Source: Eukaryota sp. TZLM1-RC | Lineage: Eukaryota > Metamonada: BaSk clade | Assembly (NCBI GenBank): GCA_040285825.1 | Contig: JAUPSS010000002.1 | Location: 3,884,581-3,948,580 of the forward strand | DNA: 64,000 bases | Direction: 5' to 3' | Part shown: positions 1 through 9,690 of the stretch, piece after piece | Numbering within the stretch: the stretch's first letter is position 1 | Layout: each line of letters opens with the position of its first letter | The notes under the pieces: generated by a model | The model's input: only the letters and a program-made list of their open reading frames with translations | Told to the model about the DNA's origin: nothing | Databases searched by the model: none | Program-made: the position numbers and the translations under genes

Positions 1-514
1 TGACTTTGGGACTTAGTGATATATTCTGATGTAAAGGTGTAAGGTTGGGATTCAACATCGAGAATTTCTTGAGATTTGTGGGGGAATCATCCTTCATGTT
101 ATGCTCCGTGGTTCTATCAATCGCTGCCGACGTAGGTCTGACGGCTGATCCATGGTGGCTTTCAGTCGGTGAAACTAAGGGCGGCGGAAGGCTGTTGAAG
201 GCAATTTCCTGAATACTGGTAAGTGAAGCACTAAATGGGCACTTACTACATGTTCTCTGTTTGGTTACAGGGGCAGATTGTGGTCTGAGTTGATTAGAAG
301 AAATAGTAGGTGTATCAGGAAACATATTAATCTTTAAACGACTTGAATCTGTGGAATATAGATGGTTAAGTTCATTAGAAAAAGAACGACAAGAAGACCT
401 GAGCTTATCTCTTTCTTCATTGTCATGTTTTGCATATCGTGAAGAATGTTTGTCAATAAGAGCTTGCAGACGTACAGATTCTGTAAGTTTTTGTGTAACA
501 ATTGAGAAAGACAT
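1..514 (-). CDS. Hypothetical protein, C-terminus beyond the left edge
   Basis: An open frame of 171 codons runs from an ATG at 514-512 to base 1 with no stop, so the gene continues outside the window. An in-frame TAG lies about 30 bases upstream of this ATG, which makes it the likely start. The N-terminal third is charged and possibly helical (…RLQALIDKHSSRYAKHD…); the rest is rich in Ser, Pro, Thr and Asn and looks disordered. I recognise no domain. Codon use resembles the neighbouring host genes, and the other frames here are shorter and of poor composition. Confidence 0.6.
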   Translation of the reverse strand, partial: MSFSIVTQKLTESVRLQALIDKHSSRYAKHDNEERDKLRSSCRSFSNELNHLYSTDSSRLKINMFPDTPTISSNQLRPQSAPVTKQRTCSKCPFSASLTSIQEIAFNSLPPPLVSPTESHHGSAVRPTSAAIDRTTEHNMKDDSPTNLKKFSMLNPNLTPLHQNISLSPKV

Positions 515-689
515 TGATGAATATGCCACAAATGTCAAATAGTACTAAGTAACCTGTTTAATCTCTCAAATATGTCAGTCGTTGAGATTACCGGAATATG
601 AAGATGAATCTAGATCTTTTCAAAACTTGAGGTCTTTCATTTACTTCAAGATACTTTTCCACAACATGAATCATATTAAGAACAGCAAA

Positions 690-1140
690 TGAAACTTTGG
701 TACAAAGAAGGAAACTTAATCCTGCAAAATATCTGGAATATCTGGATCTGCAGCGAAAGAAAAACATAGAAAATATGACAAAGATATCGAAGAAGGTAAT
801 GCTGATAGAAATACACAACTAGTTTTTTTTGCTTTCCTATTATCGATACACGGAAGACTATCATTAGAAGCAGGAACTTTTTTGAATTATTTTTTAAAAT
901 TGGTTCAACAAAAACAATGAAAAGATTTGATATCCTTTTGTGACGGTCACGAATTCCATTTGCTTTACTTAATAGATTGCCTCAGTTCTTTTATTGAATA
1001 AGAGAAAGCATTCGCAAGAAAACAAGCAGATCAGGATTTTGTAGAGGAAATCTTTGTTCATTGAATTTAGTCCCATTAGTTCTGATTAAATCTTATTAGG
1101 TGTTGTCGTTCAATAAATTGAGAATTCTATAGACATCTAC
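690..1140 (+). mobile_element. Decayed 3' end of a non-LTR retrotransposon
   Basis: This stretch aligns by eye with the last ~450 bp of the non-LTR element at 44019-45536: the coding segment around AAAGAAAAACATAGAAAATA, the stop region AACAATGAAAAGATTTGATA, and the 3' UTR with GATTTTGTAGAGGAAATCTT and CCCATTAGTT. Frameshifts and stops break the frame, so it is inactive. It is an old, diverged copy of the same family. No target duplication could be defined. Confidence 0.7.
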
Positions 1141-1321
1141 ACTTCTTGCAAGTGAGTAATCCATGATTATTTAACACTTGAATCATAAAGCTAACCAGGA
1201 ATTCATATGAAAGCATTCTTGGTAATAATGGATCAGATATTTTACTAAAAAATAAAAACAATTCAAGCTAAAAACAAATCTTTATTTAAAATACAATAAA
1301 ATTAATAAAATTATAAGAAAG

Positions 1322-2860
1322 TTAAACTTCACCATTCAAATGTCTCAAAGTAAAGCCATCTGCATTTTTCAAAACAAGAATTCTTGAAAAAACATTCAGT
1401 TCTTTTCCAATTTCTAAATCATTAATACTAATATGACCATCGCCTTTAGGCACCTTTGTCCTTTTTAAAGTCACTCCACCAATATAGCCTGAATTATGCT
1501 GAGGAATTTCAAATAAAGAAATAGTAGAATCCTCGCAATAATAACAAAGAACAAATTTTCTGCCATCAGAATCACCAGCAATTTCAGCCTCAAACCTTAA
1601 AACAGGAGGTTCTTCTCCGTTTATCAGATAATGAGCTTTCTTGACAACAGGTTTAGGCACCAAAGAGACACAATTGGCCAAAGAATCTTCTTCGCTTCCA
1701 ATACCAGAATGTTTAGGAACAGTAAACGTGAGAGTCTTTGGTTTTCTTTCCATTTCTGACCTTTTAATAGTAGGTTTGGGAATGGGATCGGCAAGTGCCA
1801 CGTTGTTATCACGATACCAATCACGTGTGAAGTCATCTACATCATGAATTAAAAACTTCCTATTGTAAACATTAATTTCATTTCCAATTAATAAATCCTT
1901 CCAAGTATAAGTTTCTAATTCCTTGTATGGTTCCTTTTGATTTATATTTTTTGGTAACTTTTGACGTTTTAAAAACTGAGAAGAATCAGCCCGTCCACTG
2001 TTTGCTCCACGCACCTCAACAATTTCCAAAGAATCCTCTGATAAGAAGTAATGAATTTCAAACAATCGCACGTCATCAACAACATCATCCACGTCACGCC
2101 ACGTGGCATAAAAGCAAAGAACTTTGCCATCATATTTTAAAAATCTTCTGAAAGGAATTTCGTCCAAGTTTGGTGTTTTTGTATAAGTTGTGGTATCTTC
2201 CAGCTGTTGCCTAATAACATCAGTATAGCGATCTTGAGGAATTGAGAATGGCCCGGGAACGGAGACACCATTGGATGAAAGGAAATCTCTTGTGGATTTA
2301 TCACAGTCAACCAGCATATAAACCCTTCCAAAGATCTCCAGCTCTTCTCCCACGTTCAATCTCTCCCATGTAATATGAGGAGACAGAGTGGGATCCAGAG
2401 GGGAAGGAACGTTGGGGTAGGCTTTCTGTCGGGAGAGAATGACACCTTGGGGGAGTTGGGAGTTCTCAATGGGAGGTTCGGTAATTTGAAGTGTTTCGTC
2501 ATCGAGGAAGAAGTAGATGAAACACCGACGGACTCGGTACTGCTCAAAGCAAGTTTCAACTACAGGCTCCTTGAAGTAGGCATGGAAACGTAGCACTTTA
2601 CGATCATAGTGTAGGAATGCAGGCTTGGTTTCACCAGTGGGGGTAGAGACTAAACGTTCACGAGAATTCATGGGAGACGGGACATAGTTGGAGTGAAGAG
2701 TATCCATGCCGATTCCAGGAACGTCTTTCATGCGAGGACAACCATCATTGATATCAAAGATGTGAGATTTATGGAAAGAAGTTTGGCGCATTTTATCAGC
2801 AAAGGATGTGCCTGGTAGATGTGGAAGAGAAGTATCCAGTCTACGAGTGTGTTGACTCAT
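1322..2860 (-). CDS. EFHC1/Rib72-like triple DM10 axonemal protein
   Basis: A 512-residue protein with the layout of EFHC1/EFHC2/Rib72, microtubule inner proteins that line the doublet microtubules of cilia. The N-terminus has the family signature LPHLPGTSFADK followed by a His/Phe-rich linker. Three DM10 repeats follow at about residues 80-195, 230-350 and 400-508; each carries the pattern VLRF-A-F…(I/C)YYFL.D.(S/T)(L/I).I.E…NSG and ends in a (V/I)-D-(C/D) segment. Human EFHC1 (about 640 residues) has C-terminal EF-hand sequence after the third DM10; here the protein stops right after DM10-3, so no EF-hand is present. Identification is from family knowledge. The start is the first ATG, just downstream of a Fanzor remnant. 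Confidence 0.93.
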   Translation of the reverse strand: MSQHTRRLDTSLPHLPGTSFADKMRQTSFHKSHIFDINDGCPRMKDVPGIGMDTLHSNYVPSPMNSRERLVSTPTGETKPAFLHYDRKVLRFHAYFKEPVVETCFEQYRVRRCFIYFFLDDETLQITEPPIENSQLPQGVILSRQKAYPNVPSPLDPTLSPHITWERLNVGEELEIFGRVYMLVDCDKSTRDFLSSNGVSVPGPFSIPQDRYTDVIRQQLEDTTTYTKTPNLDEIPFRRFLKYDGKVLCFYATWRDVDDVVDDVRLFEIHYFLSEDSLEIVEVRGANSGRADSSQFLKRQKLPKNINQKEPYKELETYTWKDLLIGNEINVYNRKFLIHDVDDFTRDWYRDNNVALADPIPKPTIKRSEMERKPKTLTFTVPKHSGIGSEEDSLANCVSLVPKPVVKKAHYLINGEEPPVLRFEAEIAGDSDGRKFVLCYYCEDSTISLFEIPQHNSGYIGGVTLKRTKVPKGDGHISINDLEIGKELNVFSRILVLKNADGFTLRHLNGEV

Positions 2861-2924
2861 TCTTACAGATATTGTCTATACCAATTAAGAGAGACTGATT
2901 TTCTGTGAGGTGGACGATTTTCTC

Positions 2925-3385
2925 CTTGATATCGTTTTTTGAACTTTCATCAACCCCGGCTCTTTGTAGGTAAACGGGTCTATCTCCACCTTTTACATGT
3001 GCTTCCATTACTGCCAACATAATCAGCGAAGCATTTCTCATGTTTTACACTCGGTAAGCCCGTGACGAATAGACATCTCATGCCTCTTCCATGGACTTGA
3101 ATTTCTGCATCATCAGAATACTTCAACTGTTTTCTCTGCTTTTTGCAGTTGAAACAACAACAACTGGTTCAAAACTGATCAATTCAAAAGACCATATAAC
3201 TATCCTTTCTAAATAAAATTCTCAGCCCTTTTCTTTTGGTAGGTTCTTTGGATTTCTTGTGTTTTCGTTGTTCCCAGTCTCCGATTCCAATAACTACTTT
3301 TCTGGGATTACCAATTACTGATTCGAATCTCTGGATCATCTTTGTCTCAGATCTTCAAAAAGCCTCATAGTCATTAACTCATGCC
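2925..3385 (-). pseudogene. Fanzor1-type RNA-guided nuclease remnant (copy A)
   Basis: Minus-strand translation gives recognisable C-terminal Fanzor1 segments in order: RSE-K-MIQRF, VVIGIGDWEQRKH, KEPTKRKG-LRILFRK, ID-QF-TS-CCCFNC (RuvC-II and zinc-ribbon Cys), and after a frameshift NASLIMLAVMEAH (just after RuvC-III). In-frame TGA codons precede RSE, precede IDQF and precede TS. The expected catalytic Glu of the (V/I)DEF motif is Gln, and the NRD triplet before NASL is lost. N-terminal domain and RuvC-I are absent. The remnant begins about 65 bp upstream of the DM10 gene start and could contribute to its promoter or 5' UTR. It parallels the copy at 14478-15812 but keeps a segment deleted there. 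Confidence 0.82.
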
Positions 3386-3815
3386 ATACCATAAAAAGAG
3401 GATTTACTTCAAAAAAGGACTTGTTCTTCTTATTTTGAGATCAAGGTGTCCCAAGGTAGTTGCATCATAGTATAACAGCATAAATTCTAAAGAAAAAAAG
3501 TTAAAAAAAGAAGTGCGGCTGTGCAAAAATCAGGGACAGGTGAAGAAGTTGAAATCAGGGAGTTAGAATATGGTGTTCCTTAATACTTAGTGTAATTAAA
3601 TTTATTAGTCTTGGAATAGGGAATTCTTCCAGATAACAAAATTTGAATATTTTGCACATGGTTACAAGTTGAGATCAAACAAGACAGATGATTTATTGTC
3701 AAATTACTAAAGTGCATTTTCAGGAAAAACTACCCAAGAAATTAGGTTGTTAAAAAAATATAACAAATTTATACACAAATCCGCAAAACTATACAAAAAC
3801 TAAAAAAAACACACC
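3386..3815. other. Intergenic, no feature seen
   Basis: AT-rich spacer between the Fanzor remnant and the 3' end of the Kelch gene. Both strands are broken by stops and I see no repeat, RNA gene or family match. Confidence 0.5.
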
Positions 3816-6800
3816 TTATGGCTCTTTTTTCAACTCCTCCAATTCAAACGCTGCTTGATACAGAGGATTCGAGAATGGATCCAATCTAGTTGCATTATCC
3901 TTCACTAACCTCTTGAAAAAAAACTTATACCGTTGAAACAAAATTTCAACAAGTGATAAAACAAACCCAACAGCACCAGTAACTCCAGCCGAAGCTCCCA
4001 GTGCATTAGAAAAGAATGATGCCAGAGTCTCCTTATCTCGAAGTTCAGTAATCAAAACAAACGGAGATTCATCAAAAATAAGCAAGACGGAGAGCCCCGA
4101 ATTGTAAGCAAAATCAGAACTTGAAACCAAGTCACCAAACTCCCGTGATTCAAGATTTAAATGATAGCCAGATTGTTGGGAACTGTCTCGAGAATGATCG
4201 ATAAATAAACTTTTAATTGCTTCATACCTAAAAACTGTAGGGTGTGAACCCCTAAACAACATTTGTACTGGGGCATTCAAATGAGAAGACACAACTGAAT
4301 GACCAAAAGGAAGGCTTGACGAGGATGAAACATTGAGATCCAAAGAAAAGGCAAATGCTCGTGGATCGGTTAGTGCAATTTCCAAGGAAGAGTGTACAGA
4401 AGTTAGTAGACACTTTTTCAACCGAATGTCGATCAAACAATTGCTAGTGTTGGTTCCTGCAACAAAACTAGTGCTGGTTAAAGTTTTTTCACATCTCATA
4501 GACGAGAAATCAAGATTTACAAAAGAAGAGAGACAAACTCCTTGATAGCCTTGAACTAATAACGAAATATTGGTATTGAATTCGAAATTTTCATCAATCA
4601 AAAAGGTTGGCTCCATCGTTCTAAGGTAAGTATGATTATCAAAAACAAATTGAGTCAACAAAACCGCTACCAGGCCAAGAGTGATGAGGATAAACCAACA
4701 AGTGAATAGTCTTCCAAGTTTGGTTTTTCTTCTAATGATTACACTATCGAGTTCAACATAATGACTTCTTGAAAAAATATCAATCGGCAGAATCTTGCTA
4801 GCTCGTTTGCCTAAAATAAAGGCAAAAACGGTTATTGAGATGGCTAGAAATGAACCAATTGACAAAATTGTGAGAGAAACAGAAGATACTAAACTTACAT
4901 TATCATCTGGTAGTGAAGGTTGAAGAGACCCGTACCTACTATAAGAAGACATGTTGCTCATGGGAAAAGTGCTTCCAACTGGACAAAAATCATCCAAATT
5001 ACAGGGGAAACATTCAAAGGAACCTCTATATGGTTGATAAGTACCTTCTTCACACGGTATACAAGACTCAATACCAACAGCAGAATAACTAGTTGAGTAA
5101 AAACCACGAGGGCATGGTAGGCAAACAGAGCCAGTTGCAGTAGAAGTACCATAATATCCTGGATCACAAGGTTCACATAGGTTCCCGTTAGAGGAGTTTG
5201 TCGTTTGTCTACTTCCTGGCTGACAGTCAAGGGTACACTCTAATCCTCTAGTGGTGAAATCATTGCAGGTGAATTGTCTTTCAAATAAAGTATTAGTCCC
5301 AAAACCATCTATTGAAAGACTTGAAGCAACACGAGAGCCACCAAAAACAAAAACAGAATTGCCAATGGCAGCTGTTGAGAATGATAATGATTCAAATAAA
5401 TGATCATGAAAATATTCAAAATTCAAAACTTTAATTGGATCTGTGTCACTAAGTGTTCCTAATTTAAGAAAAGAAATCCTGCCCACATAAGCATCCCACA
5501 TTACTCCACCAAATAAGAAAACATTATCTCCAAATACAATTGGGGTAAAAGAGTTAGTGGGAATGGAAGGTGAAATAAAAACCAACGATTGATTAAACCA
5601 AATATTTTCAGTAGAATCGTCTAAATTGAGTTTGTAAATGTAATCCTGGTTAGCTGTCCATTGACTACTCCTCCCTCCCAACAAAGCCAAATAGCTTGGT
5701 TCACCAGCAATGGTGACTAGGCCACAACTATCCAATGGAGGTGGGATATGGGAAGATGGATGAATATCAATAAGTTTCCATTCTCCAGTGGGTAGGTTTA
5801 GAGTGTACAAACTATCGCTCAATCCACCAGAAGTTTGACCTCCATACACGTATACAAGGTTAAAATGACGTGCACAACAGGAAAAAGCTCGGGGAGTGGG
5901 GCGTTCTCCAAACGTTTCCAAAACAGTCCATTCCGCAGTTAGAGTGTTAAAAACATAGACTTCACTAGTGAGCACTTCGTCAACCCTACCTCCAAAAGAG
6001 ATTAAACGGCTGCCAAACCCCAGTAGACAATGTCCTTCCAGAATAGGAGCCACAAAGGAAGAGGTGACTTCTTGAAAGGACCATTGTTGGAAATCAAGAT
6101 CGAAATAGTAAACACTGGTTTCTCTTGAACTTGAGGATTGACGAAAACCACCAGTAAAATAAATTTTACTTGCTATGGTAACACTTTGATGTGATGCAAC
6201 TGAAGGGGGAACAGCAAAGTGGTCTCCTAGAGTTTGGAAGAAAATCACATCATCATTGGTCCAAAAAGAATCAGTTTCAATCAAAAATAATGTATTCAAG
6301 ACACCAATATCAAAATAACCCCCAAAAACAATGATTTGATTGCCGTAAATCACGCTAACTGTTGAATCTACCGCAAATTCTCTAATCTCATTACTCATTT
6401 TGTATGATACCCAATACCATTGATTAAAATCTAAAGAATTAAAGGTCCTCAATACTTGAATTTTATCTGAACTTTGTTGTTTGTCTCGGAGCCAACCTCC
6501 TATTATTATAAAGTTACCAGAATCATCAAAAAGAGTTGAAGTTAGATAAGTTCCAAATGAACCATTCAGACAAGGAGTTAGATCAATCAAATCCGCTGTA
6601 AACGTCATAAGATCAGAATCATTTGATTGATTGATGGTAATCAGCCACGTGTCATTTTTATCAGACTGTGTGGCACTAGCAGCTACGTGTGTCCTCCCGG
6701 AAAATAACAACACACTAGATTTATGAAAAGGAAGGGTAGCAATGTTTGGGAGTTGCCGAGTAGAAAAGACGTCATCAGAGAGGATAGTGACACTGTGCCA

Positions 6801-7319
6801 CGTGGCAGATTCAAAGTCGAGTAACCAGATATCAGCCAGAAACCCAGATAAACTTCCACCTGACGTTAGAAAACCATATTCCTTTCCATTAACTTCAATG
6901 GTTGTACAAGAAGAACGACGTCTTCTCCCAGGGGATATTGAAGTTGAAATGGGAGTCCAAACAAACTGTTCATATGCCCATCTGTAGAGCACATCAGAAT
7001 CAGAGCCAACAGAATCTACACCTCCGTATTGAAAAAGATAGGGTCCATGTTTCCAAAGACAACCTTCAGAATGGGGGACATCGGATAAAGATGGCAATTG
7101 TTGATAAACATAACTGGTAAGATTAAGTGTCCAGAGATCTGGTATTGGTGCATTAAACGGGTCAAGACCACCAAAAATGTAAGCAAGATCATCATCGATT
7201 ACAATTCTAGACAATTGTCGAGGTGCAGGAGGTGTGCGAGTAGGCGGAATTGATTTCCATGGATCAGCTAATGCAAGAGAAAGTAGCAGATTAGATATAA
7301 TAAAAAAGCATATCTTCAT
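3816..7319 (-). CDS. Kelch-repeat, Cys-rich multi-pass membrane protein
   Basis: A 1167-residue protein. Residues 1-18 form a signal peptide (MKICFFIISNLLLSLALA) before a mature start at DPWKS. Residues ~25-680 hold about eleven Kelch motifs, seen as repeated (F/Y/I)-x-GG or close variants (YIFGG, FQYGG, IIIGG, IVFGG, YFTGG, ISFGG, YVYGG, ALLGG, FLFGG, FVFGG), enough for one or two beta-propellers. A Cys-rich stretch at ~686-786 has the CxxCxxGYY and CxPCPxGFYS pattern of GCC2/GCC3 or ephrin-receptor-like modules. Hydrophobic helices lie at about 813-838, 870-893 and 1103-1126, with a second non-cytosolic-looking region between the last two. N-glycosylation sequons are frequent. It is probably a surface or endomembrane receptor-like protein; ligand and role are unknown. 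Confidence 0.88.
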   Translation of the reverse strand: MKICFFIISNLLLSLALADPWKSIPPTRTPPAPRQLSRIVIDDDLAYIFGGLDPFNAPIPDLWTLNLTSYVYQQLPSLSDVPHSEGCLWKHGPYLFQYGGVDSVGSDSDVLYRWAYEQFVWTPISTSISPGRRRRSSCTTIEVNGKEYGFLTSGGSLSGFLADIWLLDFESATWHSVTILSDDVFSTRQLPNIATLPFHKSSVLLFSGRTHVAASATQSDKNDTWLITINQSNDSDLMTFTADLIDLTPCLNGSFGTYLTSTLFDDSGNFIIIGGWLRDKQQSSDKIQVLRTFNSLDFNQWYWVSYKMSNEIREFAVDSTVSVIYGNQIIVFGGYFDIGVLNTLFLIETDSFWTNDDVIFFQTLGDHFAVPPSVASHQSVTIASKIYFTGGFRQSSSSRETSVYYFDLDFQQWSFQEVTSSFVAPILEGHCLLGFGSRLISFGGRVDEVLTSEVYVFNTLTAEWTVLETFGERPTPRAFSCCARHFNLVYVYGGQTSGGLSDSLYTLNLPTGEWKLIDIHPSSHIPPPLDSCGLVTIAGEPSYLALLGGRSSQWTANQDYIYKLNLDDSTENIWFNQSLVFISPSIPTNSFTPIVFGDNVFLFGGVMWDAYVGRISFLKLGTLSDTDPIKVLNFEYFHDHLFESLSFSTAAIGNSVFVFGGSRVASSLSIDGFGTNTLFERQFTCNDFTTRGLECTLDCQPGSRQTTNSSNGNLCEPCDPGYYGTSTATGSVCLPCPRGFYSTSYSAVGIESCIPCEEGTYQPYRGSFECFPCNLDDFCPVGSTFPMSNMSSYSRYGSLQPSLPDDNVSLVSSVSLTILSIGSFLAISITVFAFILGKRASKILPIDIFSRSHYVELDSVIIRRKTKLGRLFTCWFILITLGLVAVLLTQFVFDNHTYLRTMEPTFLIDENFEFNTNISLLVQGYQGVCLSSFVNLDFSSMRCEKTLTSTSFVAGTNTSNCLIDIRLKKCLLTSVHSSLEIALTDPRAFAFSLDLNVSSSSSLPFGHSVVSSHLNAPVQMLFRGSHPTVFRYEAIKSLFIDHSRDSSQQSGYHLNLESREFGDLVSSSDFAYNSGLSVLLIFDESPFVLITELRDKETLASFFSNALGASAGVTGAVGFVLSLVEILFQRYKFFFKRLVKDNATRLDPFSNPLYQAAFELEELKKEP

Positions 7320-7618
7320 GTATCAAAATAACCAGAGATTTTGTACTGTGATATTCACTTATCATACATTCCCCTGTGAAATTCACTCCTGTTTTCAACT
7401 TTCTCAATGTCTACTCACAGGCTGTAAGAGACATGTAGCGTCATTTGACAAAGACAATCATGATTTTCATCAATGGGCTACCTCACTTAAATACACCTAC
7501 TGCTTTCACAGAACAAAGCCTCGTGACTTGATGTATCTAAGTGGATCTACCAAATGCTACTAAGGTATTTGTAGATCGGTCTCAGAAGTTTTAGTTTCTG
7601 TATGCTCAGGTTCCCCAT
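7320..7618. other. Upstream region of the Kelch gene
   Basis: Probable promoter/5' UTR space of the minus-strand Kelch gene. The 109-codon plus-strand frame that overlaps it also covers the antisense of the signal-peptide region and has no protein-like features. Confidence 0.4.
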
Positions 7619-8197
7619 TCATCTCCTCAACAGAGCTTCTGTGCAAATGTATCTTTCCGGCCACAATTCCGCTTTTTTCTTAATTTGAATATTTTTTGCA
7701 GCGGAAATATCTCTGTCATATACTATTTGACACTCAGTACAAATATGCATCTGCCATGATCCTGCTTGAATATTCTCGGCCTCGCAACAACTTGACAGTT
7801 TGCTTGTATTAAATTCACTGGTTGACAAGCGCCTCACGTCCTTTTGATAACACAACCATTTTCTGAAAGCTCTTGCTGATCCATATCGATTGACTTTTCG
7901 GCAATGAGAAGGGAAATTAGCAGAACCCACAGCAAGATAGAGTTTATCAGGATGTCCTGCCAGCCTTTGAAATTTGTTGAGAGTCTCTCTGACCCGTCTC
8001 TCTTTTCGTCTGCGGTTATCAAATTTAATTATTTTCCATTTCTGGCGATTACTTTCCAAATACACTTTCCTCCTGACCAAATTCCAATGGTTCAAATATT
8101 GGTTGAAATTTTGAACGGAATATTGGTTGGGAGAGTGTTTACTGGGTGAAGTATTTGTCCTGTACCTCCTGCCAGTTGGACAAGGAATAACTCCAAT
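7619..8197 (-). pseudogene. TnpB/Fanzor-superfamily nuclease, C-terminal part
   Basis: The open frame runs from just after a TAG near 8198 to TGA at 7619, 193 codons; the first ATG is at 8095 but homology appears to start earlier. It has the C-terminal half of TnpB/Fanzor proteins: a basic helical region (RRRKERRVRETLNKFQRL), a strand LYLAVGSANF, the RuvC-II segment with STSEFNTSK (candidate catalytic Glu), a four-Cys ribbon (SSCCEAE … HICTEC) and RuvC-III VYDRDISAAKNI with its Asp. The RuvC-I Asp and the nucleic-acid-binding N-terminus are missing. This lineage is distinct from the other two remnants (YDRDISAAKNI against WNRD-NASLNM). It closely resembles Fanzor2/IS607-type TnpB; no ωRNA could be defined. 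Confidence 0.85.
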
Positions 8198-8339
8198 CTA
8201 TCATTGTCTGATTGTATTAGATTTGATTCCTAATAATTAGAGTGAAAGTTAAGCAAACTTTTGTCTGATTTGACCAACCTAGGGTCAACCTACGGTCTTT
8301 TGACCAACCTATCAATGTGTCGGATGGTTCGTTCACACA

Positions 8340-8971
8340 CAGGAATGACTAAAGTGATAAAGTACTTTAGTCACTTTACTTTAACTCTTTTTTTCAATAA
8401 ATTGATGACTTCTATGCACTTCTGACGATACTCTAGGACAACCTCAAACATCAGTTAGATATTGTGACTACTTTTTTGAACACAGAAGATGAAAAAAGTA
8501 CATTTACTCAGAAACTCATCAAAAACTGATTGGAAACTACATGTAAACACTTGGTACACAAGATAATTGCGTAAATCTGCAACCTTTCGGCCGTTGATGG
8601 TGTCAGCAGACCCTATTTGGTTGCATACTGGTACTGGCCTTTTAGGGAAGAGGTCAGGTATATAGTGTCCTTCCATTGCCCAACGATTTACCGAATAAGT
8701 TTCATGGCAAAGCACTGAAAGCGCGCACAAGTTTTTGAAAGCACTTCGTTAAGCCTACAGTCATTTGTCCATGCCTCACAAGGAAGTGAAATCATCAGAT
8801 GCAAAGTTTGTAACACAAAAAAATGAAGAGAAAATAAGGGGGAGGAAAGATTGGGAGCTGTCACTACTTTATTTCACTTTAAGCAACTTTACTGCATAAA
8901 GTATAAAGAATAAAATAAAGCAGCAATAAAGCACTTGAATTTCATATTTTGGACCAATTTAGTCATCCCTG
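8340..8971 (-). mobile_element. Short hAT-type transposon with 8-bp TSD
   Basis: The ends are imperfect inverted repeats: left CAGGAATGACTAAAGTG, right (read inward) CAGGGATGACTAAATTG. They are flanked by an exact 8-bp duplication TTCACACA at 8332-8339 and 8972-8979. A CAGGG-type terminus plus an 8-bp duplication is diagnostic of the hAT superfamily. Subterminal sequence is rich in AAAGTA/CTTTA motifs. At 632 bp it cannot encode a full transposase (usually >600 residues), so it is a non-autonomous deletion derivative. Confidence 0.88.
8455..8800 (-). pseudogene. hAT transposase N-terminal (BED-like) fragment
   Basis: The sequence around YSVNRWAMEGHYIPDL and NGRKVADLRNYL matches the better preserved fragment at 13830-14297. 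Upstream, SLPCEAWTND…SKTCARFQC continues in another frame, so a one-base shift separates the C-x2-C pair region from the rest. The C-x2-C … H arrangement fits a BED-type zinc finger, the usual N-terminal DNA-binding domain of hAT transposases, but the match is loose. Confidence 0.55.
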
Positions 8972-8979
8972 TTCACACA

Positions 8980-9282
8980 TATGTTCACATAGTCAGTAAA
9001 ATTTATATTATTTTACAGAAACATAACTGACGAACTTTATGAAGCTATCACTTTGCTCAAATAGATTAGGGAGGCGACATTGTTAAAAAAGGGTCTTGTA
9101 ACACACTTTCTGCCTTCGGCTTCACAGGATCTTGGTCTTACAGGGTTTTTACCCATTGAAGGGGTTCAGTGTCCTTACGTTTAAGTTGTTTTTTTTTGGT
9201 TTTTGATTGCAAAAAATTAAACACAAAATCATGAGTCAACGTATCTCACATTCATTTTGTCCTTTTGTTTTTGAATGTTAAA
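8980..9282. other. Intergenic, no feature seen
   Basis: AT-rich sequence right of the hAT element; no coding signal, RNA gene or repeat recognised. Confidence 0.4.
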
Positions 9283-9690
9283 TTATATACCAATGGAGGC
9301 AGTATTAATATTCCATCTCGGCTGCCATACAAATTTCACCATTTGGCTTGGGGACTTCCTTCCCAGAATCGTCTTGAGCGAAGTGTTCTTCTTCACCGTT
9401 TGAAACAATTCCCATTTATGGAAAGTTTTTATTGCACCTTCCGGTCCATAAATTGATTGTAGCGTTTTCTGCAATTTTCCGTTAGAGACTTTCTTAAACT
9501 TGTTGAAGAGACATTGGATCAGAAGTAAAAAGTTGTGGAACAATTTCGGTGTACACCAATTAATGAGCCAAATTTAAGTTGGTTGAACCGAGATAATTTG
9601 GATTTCTACCACTGTCGTTGTGAATGCAAAAATATCTTGCACAAAATGGGTCAACATAGTCAAGGGATGACGTAGTACAGGAATGGAAAA
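9283..9690 (-). pseudogene. Decayed coding fragment, family unknown
   Basis: Minus-strand open stretch with one internal stop: an upstream part (…FVQDIFAFTTTVVEIQ…) and a downstream 86-codon part (…KKVSNGKLQKTLQSIYG… KTILGRKSPSQMVKF…). The composition is protein-like, but I recognise no domain. A region rich in transposon debris makes a dead mobile-element gene plausible. Confidence 0.3.

Noticed and set aside
7234-7563. 109-codon plus-strand ORF
   Set aside because: Its first part is antisense to the Kelch signal peptide and the rest has no protein-like pattern.
8440-8740. Independent zinc-finger host gene
   Set aside because: The ORF lies wholly between hAT terminal repeats and recurs next to another hAT end.
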